From an uncultured Eubacteriales bacterium (GTDB lineage: Bacteria; Bacillota; Clostridia; Lachnospirales; Lachnospiraceae): a stretch of DNA of 37,577 nucleotides. The translations under genes were made by a program, and so were the position numbers. Each line of letters starts with the position of its first letter. Within the stretch, counting starts at the first letter, position 1. The notes beneath the pieces are model-generated. The model had not been told where the DNA came from. It made no database searches and was given only the letters and a program-made list of their open reading frames with translations. Location: assembly GCA_900317095.1 (NCBI GenBank), contig ONFL01000114.1, positions 1 through 37,577 on the forward strand, given 5' to 3'. Below are positions 1 to 7,961 of the stretch, piece by piece.

Positions 1-2496
1 ATGGAGATCGGCGCGGTTATCGCGGCAGCTCCCCGCAGCAATGTAAAGCGCTGTACGTCTGATCCCGGCGACGTCATCATCCTGCTCGGCGGCAGGACAG
101 GGCGTGACGGCTGCGGCGGCGCTACCGGTTCCTCCAAGGCCCACAATACGGAGTCTCTGGACACCTGCGGCGCGGAGGTTCAGAAGGGCAACGCGCCTAC
201 AGAGCGCAAGCTGCAGAGACTGTTCCGCCGTCCGGAAGCCAGCCGTCTGATAAAGAAGTGCAACGACTTCGGTGCCGGCGGCGTATCCGTAGCCATCGGC
301 GAGCTGGCTGACGGTCTGAAGATCCAGCTGGACAAGGTTCCCAAAAAGTATGCCGGCCTCGACGGCACAGAGCTGGCTATTTCCGAATCCCAGGAGCGGA
401 TGGCAGTCGTTGTAGATCCCGCGGATGTTGACGCCTTCATGAAATATGCCGATGAGGAGAACCTGGAGGCGACCAGCGTGGCCGTCGTTACCGAGGAGCC
501 CCGTCTGGTCCTTTGCTGGAGAGGTAAGCAGATCGTCAACATTTCCCGTGCCTTTATGGATACGAACGGTGCCCATCAGGAGACAGACGTCATCGTCGCC
601 TCCCCTTCGAAAAAAGACAGCTATCTGGACAGGGTTCCGGAGATAACAGATGTGAAGAAAGCATGGCTGGACAATCTCGCCGACCTCAATGTATGCTCCC
701 AGAAGGGACTTGTGGAGATGTTTGACGCTTCCATCGGCGCCGGCAGCGTCTACATGCCTTTCGGCGGAAAATATCAGCTGACGCCGACCCAGGCTATGGC
801 AGCCCATCTGCCTCTGCTTAAGGGGAAGACCGATACCGTGACCCTGATGAGCTACGGCTTTAATCCTTATCTGACAAACTGGAGCCCCTATCACGGCGCC
901 GCATACGCAGTCGTAGAGTCTGTGGCCAAGATTGTTGCCGCCGGCGGCGACTTCCATAAGATCCGCTTCAGCTTCCAGGAATATTTCCGGAAAATGACTG
1001 AGGATCCGCGGGGCTGGGGCGATCCCATGCGCGCTCTGCTGGGCGCCTATACCGCCCAGATCGGTTTCGGCCTTCCTTCTATAGGCGGCAAGGACTCCAT
1101 GTCCGGCTCCTTCAATGAGATCCATGTGCCGGCTACACTGGTTTCCTTCGCGGTAGACGTGGCAAAAGAACAGGATATTATCACCCCTGAGCTCAAGGCA
1201 GCCGGCGACCTGCTTATAAAATTTGACATAAGAAGAGACGGCAATGACATGCCCGATTACCAGCAGGCAAAGCAGATGTATGACGCCATCCATGAGCTGA
1301 CCGGAAATGGCATCATCATATCAGCTTACACCACCGGCTTCGGCGGCATCGCGGCAGCTGTTTCCAAGATGGCTTTCGGCAACAAGCTGGGTGTAAATGT
1401 TAACGGGGATATAAAGGCCGGCGATCTCTTCCGCAGCGGTGAATACGGCTCCATCATCGCCGAGGTCCGCCCGCAGGATCTGGATCAGGTAAAGGCTCCC
1501 TATACCCTTGTTGGTGAGGTTAATGCGGACGGATGCTTCCGTTATGGCGATATGACCGTCAGCATGGATGAGGCGCTTGCCGCCTGGACCGGAAGGCTGG
1601 AGAAGGTATTCCCGACGCAGACCGGCGCAGAAAGTAAAGCGGCAGCAAGCGCGCTTTCCACCGGAAATAAGGTATATATCTGCAGGCACAAGGTCGCAAG
1701 ACCAAAGGTATTCATCCCCGTATTTCCGGGCACGAACTGCGAGTATGATTCCGCAAAGGCATTTGAAAAGGCCGGGGCTGACGTGCAGACTCTCGTCTAC
1801 AGGAATCTGACGCCGCAGGCCATCCGTGAATCCGTGGACGCCTACGCAGCCGCTATAGATCAGTCCCAGATCATCATGTTCCCCGGCGGCTTTTCAGCCG
1901 GCGACGAGCCCGACGGCTCCGGCAAGTTTATAGCAACTGCCTTCCGCAATGAGAAGATCAGTGAAGCAGTCATGCGGCTTTTGAATGAGCGTGACGGCCT
2001 GATCCTGGGTATCTGCAACGGCTTCCAGGCTCTGATCAAGCTGGGACTGCTTCCTTACGGAAAGATCGTTCCCCAGAAGGAAGATTCTCCGACCCTGACC
2101 ACAAACCTGATCGGCCGCCACGTATCCAAGATTGCCTACACAAGGGTCGTATCCGACAAGTCCCCCTGGCTGGCAGGCGCGGACACAAACGAGATCTACT
2201 CCATCCCTGTCTCCCACGGCGAAGGCCGCTTCGTGGCAGATAAGGAATGGATAGACAGGCTTTACGCATCCGGCTGCGTAGCAACCCAGTACGTAGACCT
2301 TGATGGCAATCCGACCATGGACGAAGACTTCAACCCCAACGGCTCCTACGCCGCAATTGAAGGCATCATGAGCCCTGACGGAAGAGTACTGGGCAAGATG
2401 GGCCACTCCGAGCGAATCGGCAAAAACGTCGCCATCAACATCCCCGGCAGCCAGGACCAGAAAATCTTCGAATCCGGAGTAAAATTTTTCTTGTAA
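1..2496 (+). CDS. purL: Phosphoribosylformylglycinamidine synthase, large single-chain PurL (5' partial)
   Basis: Purine biosynthesis: makes FGAM from FGAR, ATP and glutamine in the cytosol. The window opens inside the gene, so the N-terminal part is missing; 831 residues remain of a family that usually has about 1,200-1,300. Residues 1-40 carry the glycine-rich GGRTGRDGCGGATGSSKAH segment of the synthase domain, and GGKDSMSGSF lies near residue 362. From about residue 590 a class I glutamine amidotransferase domain follows, starting VFIPVFPGTNCEYDSAKAF, with the nucleophile Cys672 in GICNGFQAL and the His802/Glu804 pair in GHSER, so the glutaminase looks intact. The synthase and glutaminase are fused in one chain, unlike the PurS/PurQ/PurL complex of Bacillus. 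It ends with TAA followed at once by a strong terminator. The first ATG of the window is not the true start. Identification is secure. Confidence 0.97.
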   Translation: MEIGAVIAAAPRSNVKRCTSDPGDVIILLGGRTGRDGCGGATGSSKAHNTESLDTCGAEVQKGNAPTERKLQRLFRRPEASRLIKKCNDFGAGGVSVAIGELADGLKIQLDKVPKKYAGLDGTELAISESQERMAVVVDPADVDAFMKYADEENLEATSVAVVTEEPRLVLCWRGKQIVNISRAFMDTNGAHQETDVIVASPSKKDSYLDRVPEITDVKKAWLDNLADLNVCSQKGLVEMFDASIGAGSVYMPFGGKYQLTPTQAMAAHLPLLKGKTDTVTLMSYGFNPYLTNWSPYHGAAYAVVESVAKIVAAGGDFHKIRFSFQEYFRKMTEDPRGWGDPMRALLGAYTAQIGFGLPSIGGKDSMSGSFNEIHVPATLVSFAVDVAKEQDIITPELKAAGDLLIKFDIRRDGNDMPDYQQAKQMYDAIHELTGNGIIISAYTTGFGGIAAAVSKMAFGNKLGVNVNGDIKAGDLFRSGEYGSIIAEVRPQDLDQVKAPYTLVGEVNADGCFRYGDMTVSMDEALAAWTGRLEKVFPTQTGAESKAAASALSTGNKVYICRHKVARPKVFIPVFPGTNCEYDSAKAFEKAGADVQTLVYRNLTPQAIRESVDAYAAAIDQSQIIMFPGGFSAGDEPDGSGKFIATAFRNEKISEAVMRLLNERDGLILGICNGFQALIKLGLLPYGKIVPQKEDSPTLTTNLIGRHVSKIAYTRVVSDKSPWLAGADTNEIYSIPVSHGEGRFVADKEWIDRLYASGCVATQYVDLDGNPTMDEDFNPNGSYAAIEGIMSPDGRVLGKMGHSERIGKNVAINIPGSQDQKIFESGVKFFL

Positions 2497-2513
2497 GTCA
2501 GCTTTCGGAACAA

Positions 2514-2548
2514 AAGAAGCCCGCTTCGCGCAGCGAAGCGGGTTTCTT
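2514..2548. terminator. Bidirectional terminator between purL and mscL
   Basis: CCCGCTTCG (2520-2528) and CGAAGCGGG (2534-2542) form a 9-bp stem with a 5-base loop. It is flanked by AAGAAG on the left and TTTCTT on the right, so it can end both purL (+) and mscL (-), which converge here. Confidence 0.88.
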
Positions 2549-2589
2549 ATTGTTTGCTTTTTTTATTTATCTGTGCGATGATCTTTATC

Positions 2590-3036
2590 CTACTGAGCAG
2601 GGAAATCCGGGATCTGAGATGTGCAGTGAGGGCATCTTGTCGCCTCCAGCGGGATCTCAGACTTGCAGAAAGGACAGGTCTTTGTGGTAACTTCCGGAGC
2701 CGGAGCCGGTCTCTTCAGCTTATTGACAGCTTTGATAAAGAAGAAAATGACAATAGCCATAAGAAGAAACTGGATGACGGTCTGAATAAAATTACCGTAG
2801 GCAAAGACAGGCGCGCTGGCCTCCCGCGCGGCCGCCAGAGTATCGTAGTGCTTGCCGTCCAGGGAAACATACAGCTCCGAGAAGTTGATGCCGTTGGTCA
2901 GAAGACCCAGGATGGGAGTAAAGATATCCGTTACCAGTGAGTTGATGATCGCGCTGAAGGCGCCGCCGATGATGACGCCGACTGCCATGTCGATGACATT
3001 TCCGCGCATGATGAATTCTTTGAGTTCTTTTAACAT
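2590..3036 (-). CDS. mscL: Large-conductance mechanosensitive channel MscL with C-terminal zinc ribbon
   Basis: Stretch-activated inner-membrane channel that releases solutes on hypo-osmotic shock. The 148 residues begin MLKELKEFIMRGNVIDMAVG, the family's N-terminal helix and first membrane segment (about 14-45, with the gate-lining GVIIGGAFSAI). The second membrane segment is about 82-102 (FIQTVIQFLLMAIVIFFF). After a Pro/Ala linker (110-116) comes CPFC-x10-CPHC (Cys121, 124, 135, 138), a small zinc-ribbon-like module where classical MscL has only a cytoplasmic helix. The start is supported by AGGGAGAG eight bases upstream. It lies 70 bases downstream of the CNNM-family gene on the same strand and may be co-transcribed with it; the gap contains a short CCCGG/CCGGG inverted repeat (3062-3077) without a T-run. 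Family is certain; metal binding is inferred from the cysteine pattern. Confidence 0.96.
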   Translation of the reverse strand: MLKELKEFIMRGNVIDMAVGVIIGGAFSAIINSLVTDIFTPILGLLTNGINFSELYVSLDGKHYDTLAAAREASAPVFAYGNFIQTVIQFLLMAIVIFFFIKAVNKLKRPAPAPEVTTKTCPFCKSEIPLEATRCPHCTSQIPDFPAQ

Positions 3037-3106
3037 GTAATGCTCTCCCTTGCTTTGTTGACCCGGTCAGCTCCGGGCTAAAATATATTTAAGGAAAACG
3101 GCTTCT

Positions 3107-4432
3107 TCAGCGGGCGATTGCCTTTGGAGAAGCTTTTTCCACGGATGCGTTATTATCCTCCGGCAAAAGGATGCGGATGGATTCTATACGGTTGCGGTCT
3201 ACCCTTTCGACCCGGAATGTGATCCCCCGGATCCTGATCTGTTCTCCGGCAACGGGAATGTGGCCCAACTCGTGGATGATATGTCCCGCAATGGAATCAT
3301 ATTTGTCCGGTTCTATAGAAAGATCAAAAAGTTCATTGATATCATCCAGCCGGGTGTTGCCGTCTGCCACATATTCACTGTCGGAGATCTTCTGGATATC
3401 ATCCGTTTCTTCCTCATCATATTCATCGCGGATCTCGCCGACGATCTCTTCCAGCAGATCTTCCAGCGTGACCAGACCGGAGACGGCACCGTACTCATCG
3501 AGAACGATGAACATATTGACGGAAGTTTTCTGCATCTCCTGCATCAGCTCAGATATCTTCCGGAATTCATATGTGAAATGCGGTTCCCGCAGAATGCTGC
3601 GGATATTGAAATTCTCAGCGCCGTCCCTGTAGCAGAACAGATCCTTCAGGTTGAGGATGCCGATGATATGGTCGCGGTCTTCCTCATAGACCGGGATCCG
3701 GGAGTATTTCTCCTGCCGGAAAATGTCCAGGACCTGCTCGTAGCTGCTGTCAGCATCCAGAAAAACACCGTCTATACGGGGAACCATAACATCACTTACT
3801 ACGGAATCTCCGAAATCGACAACATTTGTCAGGATATCCTTCTCCTCCGATTCTATAACGCCGTCCTCGTGGCTGACATCTATGACGGTAAGCAGCTCGC
3901 TCTCGGTCATGGTATCGGACGATGTATCTTTGCGGGTCCCCAGCAGCAGCATAATGCCATATGCCAGCTTGTTGATGACGAAGATGACAGGGGTCAGGAT
4001 CCTGGTCAGAGTCAGCAGAACAGGCGCCTGAGACAGAGCCATCTTCTCCGCCTGGATAGCAGCGGCGTTCTTGGGTGTGATCTCACCGAAAAGGACGATC
4101 AGAAATGTCAGGATACCTGTGGCCAGACCAACCATGGTGCCGGCATTTGCCGCCATTCCTGCTTTCTGGGCGATGGATGATGCCAGGATGGTGGACACAG
4201 AGGATGCGGAAAGATTGACAATGTTGTTGCCGATCAGGATCGCACTCAGAACCTTAGGCTGGTTGTCCCGGAGCTTCTGAACGATGCGGGCCCTCCGGTT
4301 TCCTTCCTCGGCAAGGCCGCGGATGCGGATCATATTTACACTCATAAGTGCGGTTTCAGCGGAAGAGAAATACGCTGAAAGTATAAGCAGGATAACCAGG
4401 ATCACCAGCCGCAAGGCGTCGCCTGAATCCAA
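3107..4432 (-). CDS. CNNM/HlyC-CorC family membrane protein (DUF21, CBS pair, CorC_HlyC domain), TTG start
   Basis: Hemolysin C/CorC/CNNM family, linked to magnesium and other divalent cation transport at the cytoplasmic membrane. The 441 residues open with an N-terminal membrane segment (about 7-25, followed by FSSAETALMSVN, the DUF21 signature) and further hydrophobic segments to about residue 155. A CBS-domain pair follows (about 215-335; VMVPRIDGVFLDAD, YSRIPVYEE, GLVTLEDLLEEIVGEI), then an acidic linker (DEYDEEETDD) and the C-terminal transporter-associated domain (about 355-425). The first codon at 4430-4432 is TTG; the upstream ATG is in another frame, the protein aligns with the family from this residue, and AAGGAAG lies about ten bases ahead. 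Older 'hemolysin' names do not imply toxicity. The exact ion is not readable from the sequence. Confidence 0.93.
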   Translation of the reverse strand: MDSGDALRLVILVILLILSAYFSSAETALMSVNMIRIRGLAEEGNRRARIVQKLRDNQPKVLSAILIGNNIVNLSASSVSTILASSIAQKAGMAANAGTMVGLATGILTFLIVLFGEITPKNAAAIQAEKMALSQAPVLLTLTRILTPVIFVINKLAYGIMLLLGTRKDTSSDTMTESELLTVIDVSHEDGVIESEEKDILTNVVDFGDSVVSDVMVPRIDGVFLDADSSYEQVLDIFRQEKYSRIPVYEEDRDHIIGILNLKDLFCYRDGAENFNIRSILREPHFTYEFRKISELMQEMQKTSVNMFIVLDEYGAVSGLVTLEDLLEEIVGEIRDEYDEEETDDIQKISDSEYVADGNTRLDDINELFDLSIEPDKYDSIAGHIIHELGHIPVAGEQIRIRGITFRVERVDRNRIESIRILLPEDNNASVEKASPKAIAR

Positions 4433-4469
4433 AAGAAACCACTTCCTTTATTCATAAAATTATAAGTCA

Positions 4470-4498
4470 ATCATATCTTATAAGAAAAAAATTGTCAA
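4470..4498 (-). promoter_or_regulatory. Sigma-A type promoter for the CNNM-family gene
   Basis: On the minus strand TTGACA (4493-4498), a 17-base spacer and TATGAT (4470-4475) lie just ahead of the TTG start at 4432. The -35 box is inside a perfect 12-base palindrome TGTCAATTGACA (4493-4504), which could be an operator. Confidence 0.75.
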
Positions 4499-4592
4499 TT
4501 GACAGGAGGGAAAAGCGGCGCTGATTCATGTAAAATTTGATGCAGGTTCCTGTAAACAAAAGACAAAGAGTAAGTTTATCCTAATAAAGTGT

Positions 4593-4621
4593 TTGAATTG
4601 AGACGGATTTTGTTTTACAAT
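4593..4621 (+). promoter_or_regulatory. Promoter for the phospholipase C-like gene
   Basis: TTGAAT (4593-4598), 17 bases, TACAAT (4616-4621), with an initiation region about 45 bases ahead of the GTG start at 4667. Confidence 0.7.
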
Positions 4622-4666
4622 AGGTGCGAGTGAAATGAGATTATTTGCACGACAGGAGATGAAAGC

Positions 4667-5305
4667 GTGAGAAAAAAGTCACATCTATCACTTGCGGGAT
4701 ATCTGATAAAGGTAGACAGAGAGAATATTATCCGCTACGGGATCTTCTTTCGCTTCGGAAGTCTGGAGCCGGATCTGATCCCGACTTTTATTACAACAAA
4801 GCACCGTATAGACCTGACTCTGCCGAAGCTGGAACGCCTGATGCACAGGACCTTATGTAATTTCGATCCGGAGCAGGGAATAACCCCGCTGATGGCTGCC
4901 CGGCTGGGCGTGATCACCCATTATACCGCGGATTATTTCACATTTCCGCACAATCTGGAATATCCGGGAAGCATGGCGGGACATATTCACTATGAAGAGC
5001 TTCTCAAGAGAAGATTCCGCGAGTTTGTGAGGGAATCTCTGGAGAGCGGGTCTCTCTATCTGGAAGAGAGACCGGTGAAGAGTATAGCTGATGTGATCGG
5101 TTACATAAAGAAAGAGCATGCCGTCTATCTTCACAGTAAGTCCGAGTATGATTTTGAAGAGGGAGAGAGGGCGATAGAGGAGGACTGCGAATTTATAATC
5201 CGCATCTGCACGAATGTGATCGGATCGATCCTATATCTTGCCCACATCAGCGCTGCTGCGGCAGCGGGAACAGTGAGGATGAGCGGAAGTACAGCTCATC
5301 TATAA
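4667..5305 (+). CDS. Zinc-dependent phospholipase C-like protein, GTG start
   Basis: A 212-residue protein of the zinc-dependent phospholipase C/S1-P1 nuclease-like fold, recognised from its overall pattern: GYLIKVDRENIIRYGIFFRFG near the N-terminus, then GVITHYTADYFTFPHN (about 86-101) with His and Asp residues placed like zinc ligands, and GHIHYEELLKRRF. No signal peptide is visible, unlike secreted clostridial alpha-toxin-type phospholipases, and the protein is shorter, so an intracellular or housekeeping role is more likely than a toxin. The GTG start is chosen because AGGAG lies eight bases upstream. The next gene follows nine bases after the stop, so the two probably form one transcript. 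The substrate is unknown; enzymatic activity is inferred only from the fold. Confidence 0.8.
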   Translation: MRKKSHLSLAGYLIKVDRENIIRYGIFFRFGSLEPDLIPTFITTKHRIDLTLPKLERLMHRTLCNFDPEQGITPLMAARLGVITHYTADYFTFPHNLEYPGSMAGHIHYEELLKRRFREFVRESLESGSLYLEERPVKSIADVIGYIKKEHAVYLHSKSEYDFEEGERAIEEDCEFIIRICTNVIGSILYLAHISAAAAAGTVRMSGSTAHL

Positions 5306-5314
5306 GGAGAATTT

Positions 5315-6037
5315 ATGGCAGAACCGGCAGCAGGACAGTCCCGTTTTTCTCTTTCCGGTACAGAACTGAAGGTGATTGCCGCGGCATCTATGCTGACGGA
5401 TCACATGGGAGCTGTCCTTTTTCCGCAGCTTCTCTTTCTGCGCGTCATCGGGAGGCTTGCTTTCCCAATCTACTGCTTTCTCCTGGCAGAAGGCGCGGTA
5501 CATACTCATAATATGAAGAAATATCTGCTTCGGCTGGGCCTGTTTGCGTTTGCCTCGGAGATCCCTTTTGATCTGGCTTTCCGGGGCAGTTTTTTTGCCC
5601 CGGACTATCAGAATGTCTTTTTTACCCTTTTGCTGGGAATGCTTATGATCTGCCTGGCCGGAAATCCGCCGCAAAAGCTCCTCGGCGACCTGACAAAGGA
5701 CAGTATGACCGCGCAGCAGATCTGGAACATTATCGTTCTGATCATCTTCGCGCTTGCGGCGCAATTGCTGAAGACAGATTATGGGGCAGCCGGCGTGATC
5801 ATGATATTTTTCATGTACATGTTCCGGGACAATGCCGTCATGAGAGCTCTGGGCGTCGTTTTATGCTGCCTGTCTATGGGAATGGCGGAGATGCCGGCAA
5901 TCGCCAGCCTGCTCTTTATCTGGCGCTACAACGGCAGACGGGGATGGCAGCCGCAGCCTCTGCAGATCGGCTTCTATGCCTACTATCCGGTACATCTGCT
6001 GATCCTGTCGGCAATAGCAGGTAATATCCCCATATGA
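5315..6037 (+). CDS. TraX-family integral membrane protein
   Basis: A 240-residue polytopic membrane protein with about six to seven hydrophobic segments. It starts after AAGGAG. The N-terminal pattern GTELKVIAAASMLTDHMGAV and the downstream GRLAFPIYCFLLAEGAVHT and YLLRLGLFAFASEIPFDLAF are typical of the TraX family (named for F-pilin acetylation but widespread on Firmicute chromosomes without conjugation genes). The C-terminus ends with YAYYPVHLLILS, another family hallmark. It is probably a membrane acyltransferase-like protein; the acceptor is unknown. Nine bases separate it from the phospholipase-like gene, suggesting joint expression and possibly a shared link to membrane lipids or surface polymers. 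There is no conjugation machinery nearby, so the 'conjugal transfer' label should not be taken literally. Confidence 0.85.
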   Translation: MAEPAAGQSRFSLSGTELKVIAAASMLTDHMGAVLFPQLLFLRVIGRLAFPIYCFLLAEGAVHTHNMKKYLLRLGLFAFASEIPFDLAFRGSFFAPDYQNVFFTLLLGMLMICLAGNPPQKLLGDLTKDSMTAQQIWNIIVLIIFALAAQLLKTDYGAAGVIMIFFMYMFRDNAVMRALGVVLCCLSMGMAEMPAIASLLFIWRYNGRRGWQPQPLQIGFYAYYPVHLLILSAIAGNIPI

Positions 6038-6042
6038 TATAG

Positions 6043-6076
6043 AGAAGGCAGAGCCTGAAGGTCCTGCCTTTTCTGT
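6043..6076. terminator. Bidirectional terminator between the TraX-family gene and luxS
   Basis: AAGGCAG (6045-6051) pairs with CTGCCTT (6064-6070), followed by TTCT. AGAA on the left gives a T-containing tail on the other strand. The two genes converge here. Confidence 0.7.
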
Positions 6077-6095
6077 CTCTTATGCTGCGGTCTGC

Positions 6096-6575
6096 CTACT
6101 GCGGATAGTTCAGGCGGTCAGGACCGATGTGGTCCAGTACCTGGCTCAGATAGCGGTCCGCCAGGTACTTTGCCATGGGCAGGTTCTGATCCAGCCAGTT
6201 GCCGCAGTCTGCAGGCGCGGCGCCGGGAATATCACCCTCAAAATCACGGATGAATGCAAACATTTCCCGGATAAGAGGTACGATGTCTTTAGAGCTGAGA
6301 CTGCCTGCCAGCAGCAGGTAAAAGCCGGTACGGCAGCCCATGGGGCCGAAATAAATGACTCTGTCTGCCCAGTCAGGGTGATTGCGCAGGAAAGTGGCTC
6401 CCAGATGTTCTATGGTATGGACCTCGGCTGTGTTCATAACCGGCTCCTCGTTGGGACTTGTCATGCGCAGGTCGAATGTCGTGATGGTCTCCGCACCGAT
6501 ACGGTCTCTGCGGGATACATAGATGCCGGGCTGAAGCCGAAGATGGTCAACAGTAAAGCTTGCTATTTTTTTCAT
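6096..6575 (-). CDS. luxS: S-ribosylhomocysteine lyase LuxS
   Basis: Cleaves S-ribosylhomocysteine to homocysteine and DPD, the precursor of autoinducer-2, in the activated methyl cycle. The 159 residues from the chosen ATG match the family length. Zinc ligands His53 and His57 (HTIEH) and Cys124 (ADCGNW) are present, as is the catalytic Cys81 (FGPMGCRTGFYLL). A longer in-frame ATG 39 bases upstream is rejected because AGGGAGAG sits seven bases before the chosen one and known LuxS proteins begin near MKKIASFTVDH. It stands alone: no mtnN/pfs, metK or methionine genes are adjacent, and no SAM riboswitch is visible in the short leader. The upstream lactonase gene diverges from it. Confidence 0.97.
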   Translation of the reverse strand: MKKIASFTVDHLRLQPGIYVSRRDRIGAETITTFDLRMTSPNEEPVMNTAEVHTIEHLGATFLRNHPDWADRVIYFGPMGCRTGFYLLLAGSLSSKDIVPLIREMFAFIRDFEGDIPGAAPADCGNWLDQNLPMAKYLADRYLSQVLDHIGPDRLNYPQ

Positions 6576-6604
6576 GGAATGGCTCTCCCTTGTTTTTTGC
6601 TGAA

Positions 6605-6633
6605 AGTATACCATAAAAAGCTTTTTTTGTAAT
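6605..6633 (-). promoter_or_regulatory. Promoter for luxS
   Basis: Minus-strand ATTACA (6628-6633), 17 bases, TATACT (6605-6610), about 25 bases ahead of the luxS Shine-Dalgarno. This leaves a very short leader and places the in-frame upstream ATG at the promoter itself, which supports the shorter start. Confidence 0.6.
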
Positions 6634-6663
6634 CTGCATGATGCGAAAAGGGAAGAGCCTGAA

Positions 6664-6692
6664 TAGACAGCCGGAAAAGAATATGCTAAAAT
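6664..6692 (+). promoter_or_regulatory. Promoter for the beta-propeller lactonase gene
   Basis: TAGACA (6664-6669), 17 bases, TAAAAT (6687-6692), with an extended -10 TG at 6684-6685. A second TATACT at 6752-6757 lacks a good -35. Confidence 0.55.
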
Positions 6693-6775
6693 TCTGAATT
6701 GTATGGAGTCTGGGTCGGGTCAGCAGGATGTTCTTTTCCGGAAGCTGATCCTATACTGAATGGAGGAATTTACGC

Positions 6776-7825
6776 ATGTCAGATAAATACGTGGCATATG
6801 TCGGCACCTATACGCGGGGCGAGAGCGAGGGCCTTTATATCCTGGATACGGATGTGGAATACGGCCTTTTCCGCGTCCGTCCGCACGCAGCCTTTCACAT
6901 CAACAATCCGTCTTATCTGCGTCTGTCCCACGACGGCCGTTTTCTGTATACCAGCTGCGATGAGGGTGTGGCTTCCTTCAGGATCCTGGAGGACGGCGGC
7001 CTGGAGCTGATGAACAAAGCATCGGTCAATGGACTGCGGCCCTGTTATCTGTCTGTAGACCGGGAGAACCATTTTCTCCTTTCCGCAGGATATCATGACG
7101 GAAAGCTGACTGTTCTGAAACTGGCTGAGGACGGGACGATCGAGGGCGTCTGTGATGAGGTGTTCATGAAGAGTCTGGGAAGCGCCTCCGGCATGAACTT
7201 CCGCTGCCATGTGAACTGTGCTCTTTTTACGCCGGATGAGAATTATGCGCTGGCTGTAGATCTGGGAACAGACCAGGTCAAGATCTACAAGATAAACCGG
7301 GAGACCGGGAAGATCAAGCTTCATGACATACTGCACTGCGAGCTGAAGTCTGGCCCCAAGCATATGATATTTTCCTCAGATGGAAAGTTTGCTTTTCTTA
7401 CCCATGAGAATAGCTGTCAGGTCTCCATGTATGCCTATGACAGCGAGACAGCGCATTTTACAAAGCTTGATCAGCTGTCCACCCTTCCGGAGGATTTCGG
7501 AACATTCAATTCTGCCATTACCTTACGCCTGACATCGGATGACGCCCACCTCTTCGTCAGCAACACGGGCAATAACTCTGTGGCTGTCTATAATGTGGAT
7601 AAGGAGAACCGCATGCTGAAAAAATCATGCATTCTTCCCATCAGCGGAGAGTATCCGCGCGATATCGTGGTCATGCCCGGCGATCAGGTCATTTCCTGTG
7701 TCAATCAGGAGGGCAATTCCATCACATCCTTCCGGATGAAGTATGAAGCCGATTGTTTTGTCATGACCGGGCCTCCCGTCAGCATCCCGTCCCCGACCTG
7801 CATGGTCCTGAAAAAATTAGATTGA
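6776..7825 (+). CDS. Lactonase-family beta-propeller protein (6-phosphogluconolactonase-like)
   Basis: A 349-residue cytosolic seven-bladed beta-propeller of the YbhE/lactonase family, some members of which hydrolyse 6-phosphogluconolactone. It opens YVAYVGTYTRGESEGLYILD, the family's first blade, and shows repeated blade signatures: PSYLRLSHDGRFLYTSCDEG, CHVNCALFTPDENYALAVDLG, GPKHMIFSSDGKFAFLTHE, LRLTSDDAHLFVSNTGNNSV, YPRDIVVMPGDQVI. The family length is 330-390, so it is complete. GGAGG lies seven bases upstream. No pentose phosphate genes are adjacent, so assignment to that pathway is only by family; related proteins have other or unknown substrates. Confidence 0.88.
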   Translation: MSDKYVAYVGTYTRGESEGLYILDTDVEYGLFRVRPHAAFHINNPSYLRLSHDGRFLYTSCDEGVASFRILEDGGLELMNKASVNGLRPCYLSVDRENHFLLSAGYHDGKLTVLKLAEDGTIEGVCDEVFMKSLGSASGMNFRCHVNCALFTPDENYALAVDLGTDQVKIYKINRETGKIKLHDILHCELKSGPKHMIFSSDGKFAFLTHENSCQVSMYAYDSETAHFTKLDQLSTLPEDFGTFNSAITLRLTSDDAHLFVSNTGNNSVAVYNVDKENRMLKKSCILPISGEYPRDIVVMPGDQVISCVNQEGNSITSFRMKYEADCFVMTGPPVSIPSPTCMVLKKLD

Positions 7826-7850
7826 AAAAAGGCATGCAGCCGTTTAACTT

Positions 7851-7887
7851 AAAAAGAAGCTCTGTCAATTCCGGCAGGGCTCCTTTT
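7851..7887 (+). terminator. Terminator after the lactonase gene
   Basis: AGCTCTG (7858-7864) and CAGGGCT (7875-7881) form a 7-bp stem with one G-U pair, followed by CCTTTTT and preceded by AAAAAG. Confidence 0.72.
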
Positions 7888-7909
7888 TGGTTCAAATCGT
7901 TAACAACAT

Positions 7910-7946
7910 ACCGGCTGCGGAGAGGACAATCCCTCCGGCAGCCGGT
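7910..7946. terminator. Stable hairpin after dapA, possible terminator
   Basis: ACCGGCTGCGGAG (7910-7922) and CTCCGGCAGCCGGT (7933-7946) form a long GC-rich stem with one bulge. It begins 15 bases past the dapA stop on the minus strand. The tail is only loosely T-rich (TATGTTGTTAACGATTT), so it may act as a weak terminator or mRNA 3'-end stabiliser. Confidence 0.5.
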
Positions 7947-7961
7947 GGAGAAGAAACTGCT

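Noticed and set aside
4667-5305. Possible secreted toxin because of phospholipase C similarity.
   Set aside because: No signal peptide, no C-terminal membrane-binding domain, and a short length; nothing indicates a toxin.
5315-6037. Evidence for a conjugative element from the TraX-like gene.
   Set aside because: TraX-family proteins are common chromosomal membrane proteins and no conjugation genes are nearby; the only ICE hint is at the rlmD end.
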